From Mycolicibacterium flavescens (GTDB lineage: Bacteria > Actinomycetota > Actinomycetes > Mycobacteriales > Mycobacteriaceae), in NCBI RefSeq assembly GCF_001722335.1, contig NZ_MIHA01000019.1:1-64000 (forward strand): DNA of 64,000 nucleotides, given 5' to 3'. Under the pieces are notes generated by a model. That model made no database searches. It was not told the origin of the DNA and saw nothing but the letters and a program-made list of their open reading frames with translations. Both the position numbers and the translations under genes were made by a program. This document shows positions 59,158-64,000 of this stretch, piece by piece. Position 1 is the first letter of the stretch. Each line of letters starts with the position of its first letter.

Positions 59158-60723
59158 ATGTCTGAGCTCCCTGACCCGCGTTTCCTCGACGAGCGGCTGG
59201 CGCACTGGGCCGAAGCCAAACCCGACGCCGAAGCGATGACCTACTTCGACCGCTCCTGGACATGGGCCGAGTGGAACGACCGGGTGCGCAGGCTCGCCGG
59301 AGCCCTGCAGCAGCGCGGCATCACGCGCGGCGACGTGGTGTCGTTCCTCGACATGAACCACCCGGCGTGCGTCGAGCTGACACTGGCCGCCGCGTCGCTC
59401 GGTGCGGCGAACGCGATCGTCAACTTCCGGCTCGCCGCCGACGAACTCGACTACGTCATCAACGATTCGGGCGCCAAGCTGCTGATCGTCGGTAACGACT
59501 TCGCGCCGACGATCGAACGGATCCGCGACCGCCTGACCACGGTCGAAGACATCATTACCGTGACCCCCGAAGGCGGCGACGGCGACGAGTACGAGGCGCT
59601 GCTGGCCGAGTCGGCCCCTGTCGGGCGCGCGGCCGACGTGCAGTCCGACGACCCCGTGATCATCATGTACTCCTCGGGCACGACGGGACGGCCCAAGGGT
59701 GTGCAGATCACCCACGCCAACCTGATCGCCCACACGATCAACGCGCACAACGGGTGGAGCTTCGACGAGGGCGACAAGAACATGGTGTCGATGCCGCTGT
59801 TCCACGTCGGCGGATCGTCCTATGTGCAGTTCGGCATCCACCACGGGGTGCCGAGCGTGATGACCCGCGAGGTCGACGGGGCCGCGCTGGCCGGCGCGAT
59901 CCTCAAGGGCGCCAACCGCACGTTCCTGGTGCCGGCCGTGCTGGCCAAGGTACTCGACGCCGGTGAGGACGCGGTGAAGTTGTTCGGGGCGCTCAAGACG
60001 TTCGTGTACGGCGCGTCGCCGATGCCGCTTCCGCTGCTGCGCGCCGCGCTCAAGGCATGGCCGAACACCGATTTCATCCAGGTCTACGGTCTGACCGAGG
60101 TGTGCGGTGTGATCAGCCAACTGCTTCCCGAAGATCACCGCGAGGGCCCCGAGGAGCGGCTGGTCAGCGCGGGCCGGGTGATCCCCAACGCCGAGGTGCG
60201 CGTCGTCGACCCCGACTCTCTCGAGGAGGTGGCGGCCGGGACGCAGGGCGAACTGTGGTTCCGCACACCGCAGTTGATGAAGGGCTACCACAACAAGCCG
60301 GAGGCGACGACCGAGGCGATCACCGACGACGGCTGGTTCCGCACCGGCGACATCGGCCGCATCGACGACGAGGGCTACCTCTTCGTCGAGGACCGGCTCA
60401 AGGACATGATCATCTCCGGCGGCGAGAACATCTACTCGATCGAGGTCGAACGCGTCCTCGCCGAACACCCCGCGGTGGTCGACGTCGCGGTGATCGGGGT
60501 GCCCGACGACAAGTGGGGCGAGGTGGTCAAGGCCGTGGTCTCGGTCGAGGGTTCGGCCACCGAAGAGGAGATCATCGGCTGGTGCCGGGAGCGGCTGGCG
60601 GCCTACAAGTGCCCCAAGAGCGTCGACATCACCGACGAGCTGCCCCGCAACCCGACCGGTAAGATCCTGAAAAAGGAACTGCGCAAACCGTATTGGGAAG
60701 GTCGCGAACGCGCCACGGTGTAA
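59158..60723 (+). CDS. acyl-CoA synthetase (FadD-like)
   Basis: A 521-residue adenylate-forming ligase. MYSSGTTGRPKGVQI (A3), QVYGLTEVCGVISQLLPE (A5), GWFRTGDIGRIDDEGYLFVEDRLKDMIISGGENIYSIEVE (A7-A8) and NPTGKILKKELRKPYW with the catalytic lysine are intact. It should activate a fatty or aromatic acid; specificity is unreadable. Its TAA is followed directly by the stop of the convergent SOUL gene (TAACTA), leaving no intergenic base. Confidence 0.88.
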   Translation: MSELPDPRFLDERLAHWAEAKPDAEAMTYFDRSWTWAEWNDRVRRLAGALQQRGITRGDVVSFLDMNHPACVELTLAAASLGAANAIVNFRLAADELDYVINDSGAKLLIVGNDFAPTIERIRDRLTTVEDIITVTPEGGDGDEYEALLAESAPVGRAADVQSDDPVIIMYSSGTTGRPKGVQITHANLIAHTINAHNGWSFDEGDKNMVSMPLFHVGGSSYVQFGIHHGVPSVMTREVDGAALAGAILKGANRTFLVPAVLAKVLDAGEDAVKLFGALKTFVYGASPMPLPLLRAALKAWPNTDFIQVYGLTEVCGVISQLLPEDHREGPEERLVSAGRVIPNAEVRVVDPDSLEEVAAGTQGELWFRTPQLMKGYHNKPEATTEAITDDGWFRTGDIGRIDDEGYLFVEDRLKDMIISGGENIYSIEVERVLAEHPAVVDVAVIGVPDDKWGEVVKAVVSVEGSATEEEIIGWCRERLAAYKCPKSVDITDELPRNPTGKILKKELRKPYWEGRERATV

Positions 60724-61341
60724 CTACTGCCGCACCGGCACCGCGATCTCGTTGCGCCGCCGAAACGGTAGCGTCCACGGCGGGTCGTAGAACCAGGCCT
60801 GCGCATCGCCGGTGGTTTCGATGCCGTTGGCCCGCAACACCTCGAGCAGTTCGTCGGTGTGCGACTGCACCGCGCGCGGGCCGCGGTCGCCGGTGAACCC
60901 CAGCACTGCCACCGTCTCGCCGGGCACCTCGGTCAGGCGTACCTCGTCGTTGTCGGGTTCGGGCAGCGTGTCCAGCGTCCACTTCGAGGGCATATAGAAG
61001 CGGATGGTCGAGCGTTCACCGTCGCGGGCCTGCGCGACCGGAGCCGTCATCGCGATCGTGTCGCCGGACTGCTGGGTGACCGGAGCCGTCATCGCGATCG
61101 ACTCCTTGCGGTGGTTGCCGCCGAAGATGTAGCCGGCCAGGCGGCGGAACCCGATGTTGCGGGCGCGCTCCTCGTCGGCGTCCACCGTCGTCTCGGCGGC
61201 GATGCGCGGTCCGTAGCGCCGGATCTCCACCCGGTCGGACACTTTCGTCGATAGGTAGTGCGGCTCTTCGGTGCCGACGCGGACACCGACGAGCGACAGC
61301 ACGCCCTCGACGGTCTGGCGGGGTATCTCGATCAGCTTCAT
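60724..61341 (-). CDS. SOUL haem-binding family protein
   Basis: A 205-residue protein from ATG 61341. The SOUL/HBP pattern is clear: HYLSTKVSDRVEIRRYGPRIAAETTV, GFRRLAGYIFGGNHRKESIAMTAPV (the conserved KIxMTxPV segment), a repeat of IAMTAPV, IRFYMPSKWTLDTLPEPDNDEVRL, and WFYDPPWTLPFRRRNEIAVPV. SOUL proteins bind haem or other tetrapyrroles. Its start overlaps the TspO stop (ATGA), so the two are translationally coupled. Confidence 0.9.
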   Translation of the reverse strand: MKLIEIPRQTVEGVLSLVGVRVGTEEPHYLSTKVSDRVEIRRYGPRIAAETTVDADEERARNIGFRRLAGYIFGGNHRKESIAMTAPVTQQSGDTIAMTAPVAQARDGERSTIRFYMPSKWTLDTLPEPDNDEVRLTEVPGETVAVLGFTGDRGPRAVQSHTDELLEVLRANGIETTGDAQAWFYDPPWTLPFRRRNEIAVPVRQ

Positions 61342-61820
61342 CGGCGGTTCAACCACCAGATGTGCGACGACAGCACGGTGGCGAACGCACACCACAGCGG
61401 ATAGAACCCGAGCGGTGCGGCCGCTTTGCCCCGCACCGCGGCGGCGCGCCGGGTCAGGTCGGCGCTGCTGGCGGCCAGCACCCCGGCCGCCACCGCGGCC
61501 GTACCGAGCCGGCGCTGGCTGAAGAAGATCCACGACCAGCTGGCGTTGAGCGCCAGGTTCGCACCGAGAGCGGCGATGTAGCGGCGCCGCTCCTCGGTGC
61601 GTCCCTGCCGTTCCAGCTCGTCGAGCGTGGCGGCCGACACCACCGCGATATCGGTGTAGAGCGCGTTCCACACAATCGGAAACACCGGCCCGGGCGGCTG
61701 ATACGCGGGTTTGCGTATCCGCTTGAACCATCCGGACTGCGCCGGCCGGCTGGCCAGCCCGCCGACGACCCCGGTCGCCAGCACGGCCGCCGCCGACGGG
61801 ATCAGTGTTTTCGCTTGCAC
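61338..61820 (-). CDS. TspO/MBR family tryptophan-rich sensory protein
   Basis: A 160-residue membrane protein from GTG 61820 with five helices. GWFKRIRKPAYQPPGPVFPIVWNALYTDIAVV and NLALNASWSWIFFSQRRLG, then LGFYPLWCAFATVLSSHIWWLNRR, are the TspO signature regions (Trp-rich, KPxYxPP, W-x-LY). TspO binds porphyrins or lipids and influences tetrapyrrole export or oxidation. It is upstream of, and coupled to, the SOUL gene, and 19 bases downstream of the repeat protein gene. Confidence 0.88.
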   Translation of the reverse strand: MQAKTLIPSAAAVLATGVVGGLASRPAQSGWFKRIRKPAYQPPGPVFPIVWNALYTDIAVVSAATLDELERQGRTEERRRYIAALGANLALNASWSWIFFSQRRLGTAAVAAGVLAASSADLTRRAAAVRGKAAAPLGFYPLWCAFATVLSSHIWWLNRR

Positions 61821-61839
61821 GGTGATGCCTCCTCTGTTG

Positions 61840-62805
61840 TCAGTCCTCGTTGTCGCTGTCTGCGTCGTTTGAAGCGCTCGAAGCTCCGGTGCTCGAGGTC
61901 TGGGTGCTCGAGGTCTGGGTGCCCGAGGTCTGGGTGCCCGAGGTGGCGCTGCTCGAAGCACCGGGCTCGTCGTCGTCGCCCGCGGTGCCCGCGCCCGCCC
62001 CGGTGGTGCTCGTGTTGGCGCCGGCCCGGGTGGTACCCGTCTGCGATGCCGTCGAGTCACCCGTCCGGCGGGAGGTGCTCACGCCGTTGAGCGTCTCGTC
62101 CTCGGCTTCGATCTCGTCCTCGGTCACCGGAGCCGTCGTGCGCGGCGGCGCGTAGCGCAGCCCGATGTTGGCGATCCCGATCGTGTAGTCGCCGGTGTTG
62201 AAGAACCCGACGTTGCCGGTGCCGGTGTTGAAGAACCCGGCGTTGAGCGTTCCGACGTTGCCGACACCGAGGTTGAGCGAGCCGCGGTTGGCGGCCCCGA
62301 AGTTGCGGATGCCCTCGTTGTTGAGCCCGACGTTGAAGTCGCCTTCGTTGCCGAAGCCGAGGTTGAAGTCACCGTCGTTGACCGAGCCGAGGTTGAAGTC
62401 GCCGACGTTGTCGGTGCCGATGTTGAAGTCGCCCTCGTTGGTGTTGCCGATGTTGGCCACGCCGGTGTTGTTCACCCCGGCGTTGAACGCGCCGATGTTG
62501 CCCGCCCCGAAGTTCGGGGTGCCGGTCAGGAAGCTGAGCTGAATACCCGGCCGGTCCACCGCCGCCGGTGCCAGCGCGGCGACGTCAGCGGTGTCGGCCG
62601 CCGCCGCCGAGGCCAGGCCCGGTACAGAGGCTGGTGCCGGAGCGGGAGCCGGCGCGGGCACGACGGGTGTGATCGCCGCGGCCAGCACCGCGGGTGCTTC
62701 CGAGGTGGGTGCCGCGGCCGGCGGGCTGGCCGGCCCGGCCGAGACGACACCGGCCGCGACCACCGAGACACCCGCGATCACATAAGAACGAACAGACACA
62801 TGCAT
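61840..62805 (-). CDS. secreted NxGxx pentapeptide-repeat protein
   Basis: A 321-residue protein; ATG 62805 is chosen for its GAGGTG ribosome site. The signal peptide ends near VSAGPAS (about 25), then an Ala/Pro linker. Residues 98-215 hold about 24 tandem pentapeptides of the form NxGxx (NIGAF, NVGDF, NEGDF, NTGTG), like the MPTR repeats of PPE proteins but with no PE or PPE domain. The tail is acidic and Ser/Thr-rich (TSGTQTSGTQTSSTQTSSTG). It is expected outside the cell or in the wall; role unknown. Confidence 0.8.
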   Translation of the reverse strand: MHVSVRSYVIAGVSVVAAGVVSAGPASPPAAAPTSEAPAVLAAAITPVVPAPAPAPAPASVPGLASAAAADTADVAALAPAAVDRPGIQLSFLTGTPNFGAGNIGAFNAGVNNTGVANIGNTNEGDFNIGTDNVGDFNLGSVNDGDFNLGFGNEGDFNVGLNNEGIRNFGAANRGSLNLGVGNVGTLNAGFFNTGTGNVGFFNTGDYTIGIANIGLRYAPPRTTAPVTEDEIEAEDETLNGVSTSRRTGDSTASQTGTTRAGANTSTTGAGAGTAGDDDEPGASSSATSGTQTSGTQTSSTQTSSTGASSASNDADSDNED

Positions 62806-62942
62806 TTTCACACCTCGCCGTGAGAAGGGATTGTTAAGTAACTGAAAAGTGCCCCCTCTCGGGTTTGCCAAACGGAAAGTTTCTTACTGGTTTGTGACGC
62901 GGTCGAGACGTCCGCCGGAGAGCGCCCGGCAGGATGGTGACC

Positions 62943-63899
62943 ATGCCCGACGTCGACGAGATCATCGATCGCCTGCACGTGGTCGCGCTGCCGATGCGGG
63001 TCCGGTTCCGCGGCATCACGGTTCGCGAGGTCGCGCTCATCGAGGGCCCCGCGGGGTGGGGTGAGTTCGGCGCCTTCCCCGAGTACGAACCGCCCGAGGC
63101 GGCCCACTGGCTGGCCTCGGCGATCGAGGCCGCCTACCGGCCGGCGCCGCTCACCCGCCGCGACCGCATCCCGATCAACGCCACCGTGCCCGCCGTCGAC
63201 GCCACCCGGGTGCCCGACGTGCTGAGCCGGTTTCGCGGTGCGCGCACCGCCAAGGTCAAGGTCGCCGAACCAGGTCAGACGCTGGCCGACGACGTCGCCC
63301 GGGTCAACGCCGTCCGCGCCGCCGTGCCGATCGTGCGGGTCGACGCCAACGGCGGCTGGAGCCTCGACGACGCAGTGGCCGCGGCCGCCGCGCTGACTGC
63401 CGACGGACCGCTGGAGTATCTGGAACAGCCGTGCGCGACGGTCGCCGAGCTAGCCGAGTTGCGGCGACGGGTCGACGTTCCGGTCGCCGCCGACGAGAGC
63501 ATTCGCAAGGCCGACGACCCGTTGCGGGTGGTGCGCGAGAACGCCGCCGACGTCGCGGTGCTCAAGGTCGCTCCGCTCGGCGGGGTGGACGCGCTGCTGC
63601 GGATCGCCGCGCAGATCGACATCCCGATAGTGGTGTCCAGCGCGCTGGACTCCGCGGTCGGTATCGGCCGCGGGTTGCTGGCCGCTGCCGCGCTGCCGCG
63701 GCTGGACCACGCCTGCGGTCTGGGCACCGGCGGTCTGTTCGTCGACGACGTTGCGGCACCGCTGCGCGTCGAGGACGGATATCTGCCCGTCGCGCCCGTC
63801 GTCCCCGAACCGGCCCGCCTCGAGACGCTGGCCGCCGCACCGCAGCGGCGGCAGTGGTGGATCGAACGGATCGCCGCGTGCCTGGCCATTCTGCGATAA
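62943..63899 (+). CDS. menC: o-succinylbenzoate synthase
   Basis: A 318-residue enolase-superfamily enzyme. KVKV (K104, K106) supplies the catalytic lysine pair, metal ligands are D134 (VDANGG), E161 (LEQP) and D184 (AADES), and K208 (LKVAPLGG) is the opposite base. It dehydrates SHCHC to o-succinylbenzoate in menaquinone synthesis. Length and the neighbouring Rv0552-like gene match Rv0553. Divergent from the repeat protein; the 137-bp gap includes GTTTG-C-CAAAC at 62863-62873. Confidence 0.95.
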   Translation: MPDVDEIIDRLHVVALPMRVRFRGITVREVALIEGPAGWGEFGAFPEYEPPEAAHWLASAIEAAYRPAPLTRRDRIPINATVPAVDATRVPDVLSRFRGARTAKVKVAEPGQTLADDVARVNAVRAAVPIVRVDANGGWSLDDAVAAAAALTADGPLEYLEQPCATVAELAELRRRVDVPVAADESIRKADDPLRVVRENAADVAVLKVAPLGGVDALLRIAAQIDIPIVVSSALDSAVGIGRGLLAAAALPRLDHACGLGTGGLFVDDVAAPLRVEDGYLPVAPVVPEPARLETLAAAPQRRQWWIERIAACLAILR

Positions 63900-63901
63900 G
63901 C

Positions 63902-63940
63902 GTTGACACGTTGACACAGATCGATAGTCTGTGTGTCAAC
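63902..63940. promoter_or_regulatory. three-half-site operator/promoter upstream of the last gene
   Basis: Two direct GTTGACAC units (63902-63909 and 63910-63917) face one inverted GTGTCAAC (63933-63940). The first TTGACA (63903-63908) followed after 16 bases by TAGTCT (63925-63930) makes a reasonable -35/-10 pair, so a protein on these repeats would block the promoter. The binder is unknown; a TetR-type repressor is a guess. Confidence 0.5.
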
Positions 63941-63953
63941 CAGTGGAGGCGCC

Positions 63954-64000
63954 ATGACCGAGACAGCCGAAGCACCACCCGTCGAGCGCGCCGCCGGCGT
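63954..64000 (+). CDS. start of an unidentified gene (partial)
   Basis: ATG 63954 is preceded by GGAGG seven bases upstream. Only 15 codons are visible (MTETAEAPPVERAAG), too few to name a family. It lies directly behind the TTGACAC repeats, so its expression is probably regulated there. In M. tuberculosis the gene after menC is bpoC, but nothing here shows that this is the same gene. Confidence 0.5.
   Translation, partial: MTETAEAPPVERAAG

Noticed and set aside
57886..60468. 860-codon open frame on the minus strand
   Set aside because: It lies antisense to the amidohydrolase and acyl-CoA ligase, both of which have full domain motifs. Its composition (Val/Gly/Arg/Asp/His-rich) is typical of reverse frames in high-GC DNA.
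1..64000. Search for tRNA, rRNA, CRISPR arrays, phage or transposase genes
   Set aside because: No cloverleaf-like gene, no regular spaced repeats and no recombinase, integrase or transposase motifs were seen in the window. The NxGxx region at 62160-62515 is a coding repeat, not a CRISPR.

Overview
This is a chromosomal window from a high-GC actinobacterium, almost certainly a non-tuberculous, probably fast-growing, mycobacterium. The assignment rests on a backbone that follows the Mycobacterium tuberculosis Rv0530-Rv0553 order as I remember it (MinD-like ATPase, menA, mtnP, galE3-like, glycosyltransferase, DUF2064, menE, DUF3349, pitA, menB, fadD8, amidohydrolase, menC) and on a complete yrbE-mce operon. 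Genes are packed tightly, with many ATGA/GTGA overlaps. I see no tRNA, rRNA, CRISPR array, phage or insertion sequence.

Layout. 1-3.0 kb: 3' fragment of a sugar-binding-type protein, then the Rv0530/Rv0530A/Rv0531-like genes and a class V aminotransferase. 3.2-8.5 kb: a SnoaL-like gene and a MoxR-DUF58-membrane protein operon on the minus strand. 8.7-12.8 kb: a redox module, with fdxA, an Fe-S type HTH regulator and a small protein diverging from DUF2249, an orphan cytochrome oxidase subunit I and a DUF5994-like gene over a short palindromic operator. 12.8-15.7 kb: sulfotransferase diverging from TetR and DUF1214. 15.8-26.5 kb: menA, mtnP, galE-like, hydrolase, nitronate monooxygenase, a deazaflavin-type reductase, a two-component system, and the glycosyltransferase/DUF2064/methyltransferase trio with a membrane protein. 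26.8-32.5 kb: TetR and SDR, PPOX flavoprotein, menE, and pitA with two DUF3349 paralogues in opposite orientation. 32.5-42.5 kb: VOC protein, acyl-CoA ligase, SDR, menB in an operon with two Ddn-like proteins and a HAD protein, an ECF sigma factor with C-terminal extension, a second two-component system, and small membrane and kinase genes. 42.5-55.5 kb: fadD8 behind a KstR-type box, diverging from yrbEA-yrbEB-mceA-F and three secreted or membrane accessory genes. 55.5-64 kb: DUF3253, YCII/DGPF protein, beta-propeller protein, amidohydrolase, acyl-CoA ligase, SOUL and TspO haem/tetrapyrrole proteins, a secreted NxGxx-repeat protein, menC, and the first codons of another gene.

How it fits together. 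Four menaquinone genes (menA, menE, menB, menC) are scattered along the window and interrupted by accessory blocks. Several blocks concern quinone or redox chemistry (Ddn-like proteins, ferredoxin, oxidase subunit, SOUL/TspO) or lipid import and activation (mce, three acyl-CoA ligases). The best regulatory signals are a GTTCACC-N4-GTTCACC phosphate box upstream of pitA, a TnnAACnnGTTnnA KstR-type box at fadD8, an 18-bp TetR-like palindrome before a Ddn-like gene, and overlapping inverted repeats between fdxA and DUF2249. Long inverted repeats close several transcription units. Names of M. tuberculosis counterparts come from memory, not from a search.
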